Shown: positions 46,531 to 58,511 of the stretch, in pieces
Layout of the letters: each line of letters begins with the position of its first letter
How positions within the stretch are numbered: position 1 is the first letter of the stretch
Assembly (NCBI RefSeq): GCF_030272615.1
Contig: NW_026729177.1
Span: 95,277-159,276 of the forward strand
Reading direction: 5' to 3'
Length of the DNA: 64,000 nucleotides
Source of the DNA: Cryptomeria japonica
Lineage: Eukaryota; Streptophyta; Pinopsida; Cupressales; Cupressaceae
The notes under the pieces: generated by a model
Databases searched by the model: none
Seen by the model: the letters and a program-made list of their open reading frames with translations, nothing else
Told to the model about the DNA's origin: nothing
Translations under genes and position numbers: made by a program

Positions 46531-49500
46531 TATAGATGTAAGATCTCATGAGGCTCTAAGAGAAGATCTAAAGGAAATATATTAAAATAATCTCTCCATG
46601 AAAAAGACCAGAGATCCATAAAAATATTTTGAGAGATTTGAGATAGGCTCGCTAAACTACCCAAGCTTAGAGCAATGTTAGGAACAGATTCTACCATCTT
46701 CGATCTAGGATTAGCCCCCAAAGGTAGTAGAGACTAACCTTCTTCAGAAGAAGGGGAAGGCCATAATCAAGGAAAAGAAAAATTAAAAGACCCTGGGGGA
46801 ACCCCTAGCCAAGCTAAACAAGACCAGAAGCCTAGGATAACCAGCCCATTAGCTAAAGCAAAGGAGGAGGAATCCCTCCTAACTAATGAATTGCCCATCA
46901 TCTCCACCTTAGCTAATTCATCTACTCTAGAGTTTGCCTCTCTTTAGATATGGTTGAAGGTCATTTTCTTGAAATCTCGAGGGAGACCAAGAACTCTAGA
47001 CAAGAGCGCATTCAACTTCCAATCAGGTAGATAACATTTTATAAGGCCATTGATAATAATGGTCGAGTCTCCTTATATGGCCAATTTGTCAATACCCCTA
47101 TTTTGACAAAGAAGGAGACCTTTAGTTAGGGCTAATATTTCAGCTTTGTTATTGGATTCAAACCCTATAGGGTTGGCTAGCCTAGCAAGTTCCCTACCAC
47201 CTTCATCATGCAGACAACACCCAATACCTACAGGACCTGGGTTCCCATGGGAGGCTCCATCAAAGTTTAGCTTGACCCAACCCTTCTTTGGAGCCCTCTA
47301 ATTGTAGGCCTTTCCCAACTCTTGTTTGTTAGAATCGCTATCTCCAACAAAGGGATAGATCTTCAAACCAAACCATCATCCCCTCATCTTCTCATCCCAG
47401 TAGGTCATCTCTGAGAGATTACTAGGAAATCTAGAAGTTATACTATTTAGAGTCTCTATAATTGAGGTTTCTATTTTATTCACCAGAAGGGTCCACTCTA
47501 TCTTCTTCTCTTTAAAGAGTCTCCTATTATGTTCCTTCCAAAGTTCCCAGATAACCAAGGAAGGGGCTAGTTTCCAGAGCCCACCATATAGGGAGCTCTT
47601 GAAAAGGGTTGGCCATGCCTGAAACATCCCAAGGATGGTATTGGGAAAGACCGAGTACCATCCTAATTTGTTGCACAACCATAGACAACACTTTGAGGTA
47701 TAACTACAATTAATAAGGATGTGATCTTTATCTTCTTCAGCCTCTTTACATAAAGGACATCTGCTAGGGCCTTCATAGCCCATCTTTCTGAATCTATCTG
47801 CTATTAAAATCTTATTCTAGAGAGAAACTCATGAGAATAATCCTTCTTTTGGTAAACACATCTTATCCCAACACAGGGCTAGAGGGATAGAAGTGGAAGA
47901 GGAGAGCTTCTTGCTCAGGAGGAGATTATAACCATCTTTTGAGGTGTATTCTCCCAATTTTGATCCATTCTAGACAAAAGTATCTAACCATAAGTTGAAA
48001 GTGACCATCCTCTTTTTAAGGATTTATTGAAGCAACAATTTCTCCCTTGCAGGGATGTCCACCTAATCAAGGGATCTACAAGAACATCCTTTGGCTAGAT
48101 CTCCCTCAATAGGCGAGATGTAATCCTTAACATACCTCCCCTAGATGGATTCTAGCACTACTCTAGATGTTTCCAGATTAGTTTTTCTGTTGAAGGACTA
48201 GGAAACCTCCCCAGGAGTCAGACCGAAAAAGGGCTTTATCACCCTTGCCCAGATTCCAAGATAATTTGTCTAAGATGATTTTCCTACAATCTAGCATAAA
48301 GTTTAAGATACGCAAGCCTCTCAGAGGGGATGAGTCCCTAAAGAGGCTCATATGGTCCCTACCTTAGAGATATTTATGGTAAAGGATTTGAGCCCACTTG
48401 AGATGAGGATATCTAAACATTCTTCATACTAATTTGGTCCCCAATGCCCTGCTCCGATCCTTAATATTCTTAATCCCAATACCCCCTGATGACTTGGGCT
48501 TGCAGATCTTATCCTAGGCCATAAGGGAGATCTGTTTCTTCTCTTCCATCCCTTGCCAAAAGAAAGATCTTAGATGTCTATTCAGAAATTCCTTTTTGGA
48601 CTGGGGTAGGTTAATACATGATAGTTGATAGATGGGAATAGTATCCAAAACCACTTTGACCAGAGTAGCTCTACCCACAGAGGATAGTCACTTACCCTTC
48701 CAGGTTGCTACCCTAATTCTAATCTTATCTACTGCTCCATCCCACAGATTTGATGACCCAGAGCCCTTGTCCAGGGGCAGACCTAGATACTTATAGGGGA
48801 GACTTCCTAAGTTGAAATTCAAAATGCCACATATGTCATGTTGTAAGCTTAACTTAGTGTTGAAAAAGAAGACTTCAGATTTAGCTGGATTGATTTCTTG
48901 ACCTGAAGCCTTAGAGTAAGAATCCAGGATCTACTTAAAAGCCCAAGCTTCCCCTAAATCACTAAGCCCATATAACATAGTATAATCCACAAATTGTTGA
49001 TGCATTGTAGGGTCAAGGTTGCTAGTAATCCTAATTCCTACAATTTGATTGTTTTCCCTAGCTTTGGAAATCATTCTCCCCAAGGATTATGCCATAATGA
49101 TGAAGAGAAAAGGGGATAAGGGATCTCCTTGCCTTAAACCCCTAGAGGAGCTAAAAAAACCTTCAGGGGTACCATTAACCTGCACTGAGAATTTAGGGGT
49201 AGAGATACATTAAAAAATCAAATTAATCCAAGCAGAGGGGAATCCAAAGGCTTCTAAGAATATACATAAAAGTCTCCAATTCACCTTGTCATATGCTTTG
49301 CTAATGTCTAACTTTAAGAGCATACTAGGAGTTCCATTCTTCTGGACAAAGTGGATGGCCTCCTGGGCTATAATAAACCCATCATAAATAGATCTTCCTT
49401 GAAAAAAACTTGTCTGTTCCTCACTAATCAGAGGGGGAAGGAGTTTTTGAAGCCTATTAGCTAGAGTTTTAGAAAAAAGATTATAGATAGTGTTGCACAA

Positions 49501-51068
49501 GACTATCGTTGAAACTCATCAAAATGCTCAGGTTTATCCTTTTTTGGGATAAGGGATAGAAAAGTGTTATTGATTTCCTTGAGGATATTGCCTAAGTTCC
49601 TCATACCTTCAATAGATTTCATCACTTCCACACCTAAGAAGGGCTAGCATTTTTGAAAGAAATTGATCAGAAAGCCATTCGGCCTGGGGGATTTGTCTGG
49701 ACTCATCTACATAAGAGCTACTTCTACTTTTGCTCAAGAAAATTTAGCAATCAGGGTATCAGTTTGGTCCTTACTTAGAATCTTTGGGATACACTTAATA
49801 AACTCATCCTGGACAGAGCCATGAGGGCTCTAGTCAGAGTTGAGAATAAGAGAAAATAAATCTATAGCCTCCTTTGCAATGATTTTAGGGTTAGCCACCT
49901 CAAAGCCATCACTCAACTTGATCTTGGAGATATGGTTGATGACTCTTCTCAACCTCACACTATTGTGGAAGAATTTGGTGTTCTTGTCACCCTCCTCCAA
50001 CCATGTATACCTAGATTTTTGCTTCCAAAATACTTTTTCTTTAGCAAGAATAGATTCATGATCCGAAAGGAGTTTCTTTTCTCTCAGAAGAAGGGCCTCA
50101 TCCATCCAATGTCTCATCACTTTCTCCTTAACCTCTGCTAACTTAGCTTCCACTTGGGCCTTTTTGTCAAAAATATTGCCAAAGTGCTCCTTATTCCAAT
50201 GGATGAGTTTTTGCTTAATAATCTTAAGTTTGTTGACAACCTTATAGATCCCAAACCCAAAAACCTCAGCCACATTCCACCATTCCTTTAGAAGCTTGAG
50301 GATATTGTCATCCTTTAGCCACATATTCTCAAATTTAAAAGGACATATTTTGGGGCCAACTTTTCCCATAATGCCAAGTTGGATTGGGAAATGATCCGAT
50401 CCTGAGAAAGGTAGAATAGAGGCTTCCAAGGTATAGGAAAAGTTGATGAGACTGCCCATTACAAAGAATCTATCAAGTTTCTCTGCAATTTTACTAAAAC
50501 CTAACTTTTGGTTATTCCAGGTGAAGGCTTCCTTTACCATGTTGATCTCTATCATGCTACGATGATGGATCCAATCTACAAAATCAAGAGAAGCATGAGA
50601 ATTTTTACCTAAGCCTCCTTTTTTCTCATGATAATGCAAAATTGCATTAAATTCACCTCCTAAAATGCATAATTGATTGAGGTTGCTTGAGAAATTCTCA
50701 GTTTCCTCCCAAACTCTCTTTTTATCCTCATTAAGGATTGGCCCATACACATTAATAATGACAAGATCTAGATAATGTTTCAAGATGGTAACCCTCCCAC
50801 TCATCCAATTGCAATGTGATTCCATAAGTGAGAAGATGATATTTTGAGGGTCCCAAATTATAGAAAGTCCTCCAGAGGCCCCATTGGTTGGAGCCCCTTT
50901 AATCATTCTAAAGCCTAATTGTTTACCAAAGGATGCTAAATCCTCATTCCCTAATTTGGTCTCTTGTAATAGAGCTAGTTTTGGACTGTAAGAGGATATG
51001 CAGCGTTTGACTATCCTTCGTTTGTTAGGGGAATTTAAGCCCCTAACATTCCATGAAACTACTTTCAT
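46530..51068 (-). pseudogene. LINE ORF2: endonuclease-RT-zinc-RNase H
   Basis: ATG at 51068 (MKVVSWNVRGLNSPNKRR). The APE-type endonuclease has WNVRGL, QETKLGNED, INVYGP, SDHFPI and GGEFNAI, where GGDFN is expected, so one catalytic Asp is Glu. The first 412 codons are open. The RT has LLKLDISKAYDKVNW and GDPLSPFLF, but the catalytic box is FVDY instead of FADD (about 48990-49000), so it is inactive. A CCHC-like zinc domain, CPLCKEAEEDKDHILINC, lies near 47720-47765. The RNase H at about 46905-47285 keeps FDGAS, NNKAEILAL, GDSTI and RVDELAK. Many stops follow the endonuclease. In life it nicked DNA and primed reverse transcription at the target. Confidence 0.9.
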
Positions 51069-51920
51069 GATGCATTGGGAAGGAACTTCCCCTTCCCTGC
51101 ATGAAACATGTCTATGAGTTTAACTCGACCTTCCATAGTACCATCATTAGCTCTAAGCTTAGATAAGGATTTCTTGCCTCTCTTTTTGTAGAGCTTGTCA
51201 CAATCCATAGTTGATTTGTCATTTGCCCCTAGTTCGATTCCCAAGGTTTCATTTTCCTTGTTGTCTAAATCTAAAAAATGTTTCTCCATATCTGAGACCA
51301 CAGGGGGGGAGACAAGCCCAAAATCTCTTTTCTAAGCAACTTTTTCTAAAGATCGAGCTCATCCTTGTCTACTATTTCATCCAAGAGTTTCTCTATGATT
51401 TCCTCAGTAACTGAGTCACATAAATAGTTTATAATGCAAATTACCTCTTCTCTTTGTGGGCTTGATCGTCTCTTTCCAATCTAATGGAGCCTTCCCCCTA
51501 TTGGTGAGAGCCATTAGAGTTGCTCTATCCATCCACACTAGTTACCTGATCAGGGGAAAGAGGAAGGGCTTCTTTCTCCCCACCCTTCCCATCCTTAGAA
51601 GTAGGTATAAGATCTCCCTTCTTGAAAAGGGGTACCTCTAGATAAGAAGCCCTACCTAGCTTATCAAATGGAATATCCTCTATGGTGTGAAGAGAAGAGG
51701 GGGCATCCTTTCATCCCTGCTCTTGTCTACTATAATTTCCCCCTCTTCAACCTCACTAGGTTGCCTAGTCGGCAAAGAGATTTCCTTGATCACAAACCCT
51801 CCTTTCTCCATATTGAAATGGATGTCTACCTCAGGATTCATTCTAGGTTTTGATTGAGAAGAGGGAAATTTTGAGATCGGATAGGGAGTTGGGTCTAAAT
51901 CCAGAAACCCTTTATAAAAC
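51065..51920 (-). pseudogene. LINE ORF1 (C-terminal part)
   Basis: Only the C-terminal part of the RNA-binding ORF1 protein remains. From the truncation at 51920 it reads FYKGFLDLDPTPYP, a Ser/Pro/acidic linker, then a Lys-rich tail ending GKFLPNAS with TGA at 51065-51067. The stop overlaps the ORF2 start as ATGA. Frames change between about 51300 and 51680. The RNA-recognition and zinc-knuckle parts are lost with the 5' truncation. Confidence 0.7.
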
Positions 51921-51931
51921 GATTTGTGTCT

Positions 51932-52942
51932 ATTTTTATATGTTATTATAAAACACAAATAAATTATATGTTACCAAGAATTTTAAAATATGCTTAAAAA
52001 TTAATAATGTATACAATTTTAATTTTTACAAACCAACCCCCTACCCTAAAAAGTGGCCCAAAACATTTTTGCATTAAAATTTTCAATTTTAGATTCACCC
52101 TAAATATTTTAAATTTTAAAAATTAAAATAATTTTTTTTTTTTTAAACTATAAATATAAATAGGTGAAACACAAAATGAAATTCAAATAAGGAAAAAAAT
52201 ATATTCTTAAAATGAATAGTAACTTACATGCTTTTATATTTTATAAAATTAAATTATTATTTTAATTTATATAACTTATCTGTCAATTATTTTGCTTGAC
52301 AAAAATATTTATTAAAAAACAACAGTTTAAACATTTTTTATGCATAAAAAAAATAAAAAGTAATTTAAATTTAATATATTTAATTATTAAGAATCAAAAT
52401 ATAATATATAATGTCATAATTTACTATTTAAACATTGATTATTATATATTTATTTAAACTGATTCAATATATATTTTTAAGACAAACCTCTAATCAAAAA
52501 ATATTTTGAGGCACATGTGTTGGGCATGAATCATTAAAACGATATAAAATAAAGCATTGGACATGCATATTGTACTTTATGAAAAAAAATCGATTTTCTT
52601 TAGCTATTTTTGTTTTATTATGAATGCATTTTTAAAAATTAAATCATTAAACTTTGTAACATCTACAAGCCTTGTCCTACCTATAATTGGTCACCCTATT
52701 TGATATCTAGCACCTTGAATTGTCCACTATGTAAACTATCAAACTGAATCACCCGACCTCAATTAATAAATTTAGTGTTTGCATTTGTGAGACTGGTGAG
52801 TAAAATAAAACCGGTGTGAGACATCATGCAAACCCAATAGTCTTTTTAACCTATAATAGCCTATCGGCTAATGATAAAAATATAATAATAACTAGAAATT
52901 GCACCTTGGTGTGCAATGGGTACACCAAAGAGGTGTGGAAGA
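51932..52942. other. Very AT-rich intergenic DNA, nothing recognised
   Basis: Over 900 bases dominated by A and T with no supported gene. A short palindromic phrase, TTGCACCTTGGTGTGCAA, is near 52901. Confidence 0.4.
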
Positions 52943-53080
52943 TCAAGTAGCAAAGATTTTGGTCTGATTTTTGCATACATTTATGTAGTACATGGAGCCA
53001 ATTGGAAGAACATTTGAAATAGGATTATAATTAGCTTCCACTACTAAAAGACTCATGTTATGTTTGTAATTGCAAGACAT

Positions 53081-53665
53081 GGAGAGGGAGATATAGGTAT
53101 AGAAAGATGGAGAGATATGGGAAGGAGAAAGAATGAGGGATAAAGAGATAGAGAGAGGGGATAGAAATAGAGAGGAAGATGGAGATGGAGATGGAGATGG
53201 AGATGAGAGAGGGCTATATGGAGATGAAAAGGATAAATATAGAGGGAGAGAGAGTGAGAGATAATGAGAGAGCAAGAGATAAGAAGATAAAGATAGAGAT
53301 AGGGAGTGATATATGGAATTAGATAGAGGGAATTATATAGGGGGAGAGAGATGGAGATATTATGAGATAAAGGTAGAGGGAGAGATGGAAGAAGAAATAT
53401 GGAGAGAGATAAAGAGGAAAAGAGATATAGATATAAAGGTATAGAAAGATGGAATAAGAAAGAGGGAGAGAGGTTGATGGATAGATAGCAAAAGAAATCT
53501 CTAGAAATAGAGGGGGAGAGAGAGAGGTAAAAATGGAGATTAATATAGGAGGAGAGAGGAAGTGGTAGTGTGATATATAGAGAGACAAAGATAGGTAGAG
53601 GAAGAAATCAAAATAGATAGATAAGCAGATAAAGAGGGAGAGTTAGAGAGAAGAGTTAAGGAGGA

Positions 53666-53742
<77 letters not shown>

Positions 53743-53870
53743 TGGATAGATAGAAGGAAATAGATATAGAGAAACTTGGAGTAAGAGAGATAGAGAATAA
53801 GAGTGAGAGGGAGAGATAATTAGATATAAAAAAGGGGATTAATAGGTAGAGATGGTGATCGAAATATATT
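53081..53870. repeat. Long polypurine (GA/GATA/GGAGAT-rich) tract
   Basis: Almost 800 bases with very few pyrimidines other than T in 'ata' words, made of GAGA, GATAGA, GGAGAT and AGGGAGAG units. 'gatggagatggagatggaga' near 53180-53205 is a short perfect array. The minus strand gives long Leu/Ser/Tyr/Pro-rich ORFs that are artefacts of composition. Confidence 0.85.
53669..53742. repeat. Compound microsatellite (TA)n-(GA)n-G(10)
   Basis: About 20 TA units run directly into about 12 GA units, then ten G, inside the polypurine tract. Confidence 0.95.
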
Positions 53871-56160
53871 AATATGTATAAGATAATATAATAATAATAA
53901 AAAAAAGAATTACAAAGTTTCTTGGAGGAGGAACTATTATCAAATGATATTTTAGTCCATTAATCTATGTATTAGGTTGAAGTTGTGACAAAGATTGAAA
54001 TTGAAGATAAAAGAACTCATAATCAAAGATTTAAAAAAATGTTATGTTCACAAACATTGATTAGGGATTATGCTGAGAAGAGGAGGAGCTTAAGTTCATT
54101 TATCCTCAATTTCAAAAGAATAAAACAATCTATAGAAGATTCAAAGGAAAGACTTAATGTTGATATTATACAAAATATATAAAAAAGCTACTATACTTGA
54201 ATTAAATTAACTATATTATTATATTGTATAACTTTTGTGTTGCTAAATCTATTCTACATCTGTGAAACTAGTTACATTTCTGAATTTTTTGTCTTAACAA
54301 TTTGTGTATGTTGTTGTGAAATAATGTTGCCATCATATAGTAGTTTTCATCCTTTCTTAACAGAGTATTAAAAGTGCTATCAATCTATGAGTTGAAGTAT
54401 CTTTCTAAGTTCTCATCGCTTCTATGGGTAGAATTATTTGGCATTTGTTTTTGTTTATGGAATTCATCCCCATCATGTTTATCCAATTCAGAGCAATGAG
54501 ATAATGTCGCATAGTGAAAGAGTGTTATTATATTTAGTAAAAAATTTAATAATATCAGGGCTATAGACATATATTGTGCTTGTGGGGTAGCCTTAAATCA
54601 CACACACTAAGCAACAAATCAAGTCTAGAGAATGTTAGTCAATTTTGAGTGTTTAACATTTTTAAGCGTAGAAGTGTACTCTTAGTGTGACCATATACAT
54701 TAAGAAACATATTAAGCTTAGAAAAATGTTAGTCAACTCTTAAGTGTTTAACACTTTTAAGTGTAGAAATATAAGCTTAGTGTGTGAAGTTTAAGCCGTT
54801 TTGTGCTTTTGGATTATGTTCAAAAAGAGAAGCACAGAAAGTTAAGGACATCATCAATGAAATGAAGTTGCTCAACAAAGTAAAAAAACCAGCAAAAAAA
54901 GATCCTATGACTACAGACAACATTCACACATGTGCTTGCAATGAGTCTTTCAAGGAAATGTGAATGGGGAAGACAGGCGATTAAAATGATAACAAGACAA
55001 TCTACTGGTGATAGTACCGTCTGAGCACAAGTTGCAAGTCCTTGGAAATAAGTTTGAATTCAGTGAACGGTGGACAAAATAGGGCAAGATCTAATGGTTC
55101 AAAACACTATAATTGTCTTGCATGCCTCTGTTAAGTTTTGGACCGTTGATTTTAAAAAATAGTATGTCCATCTCATATAAGAGACACCTTCGACATAACA
55201 AGATCATTTCACATACACATACCATCCATTAGACATCACTTTGACTAATATGAAATATTATTAGTTGGAATCAAAAGATTCATTTCTAACTACCCAGACC
55301 CATAGCTAAAGAAGAAGCCATTGATTAGAATAATAAGGTCAGGAAAATTCCTTTGTTCAAGACTCTGGTGAAAATGGCTTATATGTTACGTCGTCTGCTA
55401 CCATTCCTCATATACACTTTCACTTACACTAGAAGTGAAAGGTCGATCATGGTACCCAAATAATTTTTTAGAACCATCAAATTCAATTTTACATTTGATT
55501 GTTGAGTTGCAAAATATCAAATCGGCGAAGACTAAATTAGCTTTACCACCAACAGGCACCCTAAAATAGGGACAAGTAAAAGACTCCAGAATGGCTACTT
55601 TATATAGAATGGCTACAGGGGTATTTATGATGCGCTTGGAATTAGTTTTCCCCAGCCTTTAATCTATTCAATCATCTGAGAGACACAGAACGGTGGACTA
55701 TAAATGACCAAGTGCCACAAGCAAGAACACGCTCAGACTACAGAAAGTTAAGGGTTTGAGAACCATAATGACGCACTTTGAATGGCAGAATGAGTGGACA
55801 AACATACATTTTACTGTCCCATCAACGGTTGTTGTAGACAGTGCAATCATCTTGCACTATCTACCTACAACCCTGCACAGTTAATAGACAAAAGAAGCTT
55901 GTCCCTTCGGCGTAATAAAGAAATGAGTAAATTTTAATGATTTGATTCTTTTCCTGTTATTGATGATTTTCATTAAAATGATTGAAACTTTTTCAATTTA
56001 ACTTTTTCTTTGACCAATTTTCTATAAAATTTGTTATAAGATGACAAAGTTCCTATTAAATTTCTTCTAGATGTCAGATTTTTTTTCGCGTATCAAATTT
56101 CCACACAATACCAGACTTTTTTGTGGTGATGTTCATTGAACTGGCCGTATTTTCAGCGTG
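53871..56160. other. Intergenic DNA with a small tandem duplication
   Basis: No gene is supported. A ~95-base segment ('aaaatgttagtcaa...gtgtttaacatttttaagcg') at about 54625-54705 is repeated at about 54720-54790. The 65-codon ORF near 53985 has no recognised domain. Confidence 0.4.
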
Positions 56161-56164
56161 CGAT

Positions 56165-56290
56165 TTTTCTTCTGTCACTTTTCCACAAAATACTAGACTT
56201 CTGGACTTTGACGTTGATTTTTCTTTCACTTTTGACTGAGTTTCTCTGTGCATAGGAAATATATGAGTTTTTCTTCCGATGATTACGGCT
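56165..56290. repeat. Short dispersed repeat, copy 2 (matches 14275-14420)
   Basis: 'ttttccacaaaatactagac', 'cgttgatttttctttcactt' and 'cttccgatgattacggctgg' repeat the order found next to the LRR pseudogene. A related third piece ('tttccacacaataccagact') is 60-70 bases upstream at about 56098-56118, so the segment is partly tandem here. Confidence 0.55.
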
Positions 56291-56770
56291 GGATAGCATA
56301 TACTTTGTCTTGCACTCCATGCTTCTTATTTTGTTTAAACCCATCCAACACGCTAGTCCACCATCTCATGTTTACCTGCCTAACCCATTGTCTACTATAT
56401 GCTTCTAGGTTTGCAACTTCTATTTTCAAATATTCAATTTCTTAATTTATGGGTTTAGGGTTACTAGTCTTTAGGTATGTTGTTGTACAATATGGGTTGA
56501 GGGTTGAGGGTTGAGTTAAAGAAGCTAAATGTTATTATAATTGATCGTTGTGTTTAGTGTTTGGATTTTTATATTTTGAAGGGTTGAGAAAAAAGCCTAA
56601 GCTAGTGGGACAATTTCTAGGCCCCCACCTTTTCCACCAACTTAAACTTGCAGCCCTAAAAAGTAGGAGCTGCTATTTTCCCTATTTTTCAAGAAAGGAT
56701 TCCAATTAATATTGTACGATTTTATTTTTTTACTTCATGGGACATCCCACTCCTTAAAATTAGATCCTTT

Positions 56771-56821
56771 AGCCCCCCTCACGGGACCCCACCCTAAGGC
56801 TGGGTCCCATGGAGGGGGGCT
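56771..56821. repeat. GC-rich hairpin (inverted repeat)
   Basis: The left arm AGCCCCCCTCACGGGACCC and the right arm GGGTCCCATGGAGGGGGGCT are complementary over about 19 positions with a one-base bulge and an A:C mismatch. They enclose a 12-base loop and lie in otherwise AT-rich DNA. There is some weaker complementarity outside. It resembles the tip of a foldback or MITE-like element. Confidence 0.7.
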
Positions 56822-57177
56822 TCCTAAAAAATAGAGCTATACTTGTTGAGATTTTTTGAAAAAATTTTAAAGCTGCTAGTCCCATGAATTTTGTAGTGGA
56901 GTGCAACTTAAAAATTTAAGCTACAAAATATGGTGGTCTCATGAATATAACACCATTGTCTTCTATACTATGTGTAGTGATATAAAAAACAAGTAAAAAA
57001 AAATCATTTTCCCTCCAAAAAAATAGTTTTAATAAAAATCTAAACATAAATGTTAATAAGTGACACATAACATCCCTAAATTGATAATGAAAGTGACAAG
57101 GCTCTGCGATTACAGGATCCCTAGCGAACGAAGCACATCGACCTTCTGGAGCATTCTCCTCAAGCCCTAGCGCCACC

Positions 57178-58511
57178 ATGCATCTAAAATCAGTGGCTAG
57201 ACAAGTTGGGGAGCTCTCCATTTCAGAGGCAGATGAAAAAGATGAAGAAAAGAATGCTAAAGTTGCCAATGGTGATGTAGTTCAAACTGGCTCTGAAAAG
57301 AATGGAGTTGAAATGGGTGATGGAGCAAAAGAAATGATGCCAGAAGATTAGCCACCCTTCAATATTGGTAAAACCCTAGAAATGCAGTTCCCAGCTGATA
57401 TTGTAGATGTCATTTTTTAGCATCAAAATCGTACTATTATCTTATTTTTTTTAAAGGGCATTCCTGTTGAATCTAAGTTTTATAAATGGGCTCGGGTAAA
57501 TTGGGAGAATTGGGGATGGGAGATTGAATTTGCACGAGATCTTGGAAAGGGATAAGTTTCAAGTATGTTTAAATATTTAGACCATGCCCAGGTGGTTTTA
57601 CAATACAATACTTGTATCATTTGTGGACAAATATATTACTTACAAGCCTGGCACTTTTAATTTCCACCCTAAAGGGCCTTCTCACTCTCATTATCCCATG
57701 TGGGTAGAGCTTCCTTATCTCAACTTATCTTTCAGGCCATTTTTAAAAAACATTGTGGCCTAACTAGGATGTTTTGTTTGGTGCAAGCTTAATTCTGATA
57801 AATTTTCAAGTTTGCAAGTGCATCCAAGGGCCTATGTAGAAATAGACTTGACTAAGCCTTTACCAAAAAATATTAAATTATTTGGAGCAGGTTTTGAAAT
57901 TTATTAGCCAATTGTCTATCTAAACAAGCCCAACACATGTTTTTACTACAATAAAGAAGGTCATTCAATTCATGAATGCCCTATCAGAAAGAACAGGTCA
58001 GTTTGGCCCCCTTTGAATGATTCTTCATCCATTGTTCAACCTGCTACTCCCCCCTTGCTTCTTTCCAATCTCCTCTTCCTTCTTCACCAAATCCATCTCC
58101 TCATTCTTCCTTTTTAAAATATGTCATCATGTCAGATGGGTGGAGATTGGTCAAGAAGCGGAAAGAACCTTCCGCTCCTTCTCCTTGTCATTCTCCTCAA
58201 CCTTCATCTCTAACTCCTCTCCTTCCCCCCCCCCATCTCCGAATCCCCCTGTCATTGAGTCTATCTTCCCCTCTCACCATTCTTCTCCTCAACCTCATGA
58301 TTCTTCTTCCCCTTCTCGGCCCAGATCTAGATCCCCTTCCTCTGTTAAAAGGGATAGTGAATCCATGGCTGATGTCATTTCTCCTCCTTCTTCTCGTCAT
58401 ACGTCTAGTCCCTCCTCCACTGGCCTTAAAGATAGTGAGCTTGATCTTGACAATAATTTAAATGTCTTGACTCAAAAGGATGCTTCTTCCACTCCTCACC
58501 ATGAACTATAG
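57178..58511 (+). pseudogene. LINE ORF1 (gag-like, DUF4283/zinc-knuckle type)
   Basis: ATG 57178 in a strong context (GCGCCACCATGC). After an acidic N-terminus it enters the plant LINE ORF1 pattern: FYKWARVNWENWGW, WVELPYLNLSF, FVWCKLNSDKF, AYVEIDLTKPLP, then a knuckle CFYYNKEGHSIHEC, in which the second Cys is Tyr. A Pro/Ser-rich tail follows. Stops at about 57348, 57418 and 57553 and a frame change near 57640 break it. The last part overlaps ORF2 by 11 bases. ORF1 binds the LINE RNA. Confidence 0.75.

Larger units (their letters stand above)
44005..51931 (-). mobile_element. L1-type LINE (minus strand), TSD GATTTGTGTCT
   Basis: The insertion spans 44016-51920. It is flanked by an 11-base direct repeat, GATTTGTGTCT (44005-44015 and 51921-51931). 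At the 3' end (low coordinates) the plus strand has a run of nine T, the complement of the poly(A) tail, next to 'attggtaaaaggccgaagcc', the usual plant LINE 3' end. The order on the minus strand is ORF1 C-terminus, endonuclease, RT, zinc-binding domain, RNase H, then an unusually long 3' region. The 5' end lies inside ORF1, as expected for incomplete reverse transcription. Confidence 0.9.

Noticed and set aside
52943-53588. Minus-strand Leu/Ser/Tyr-rich ORFs
   Set aside because: Artefact of the polypurine tract; no domain.
53985-54182. Small Lys-rich plus-strand ORF
   Set aside because: 65 codons in AT-rich DNA with no homology I recognise and no supporting context.
56490-56520. Telomere-like repeat (GGGTTGA units)
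   Set aside because: Only three units and not the plant TTTAGGG sequence.
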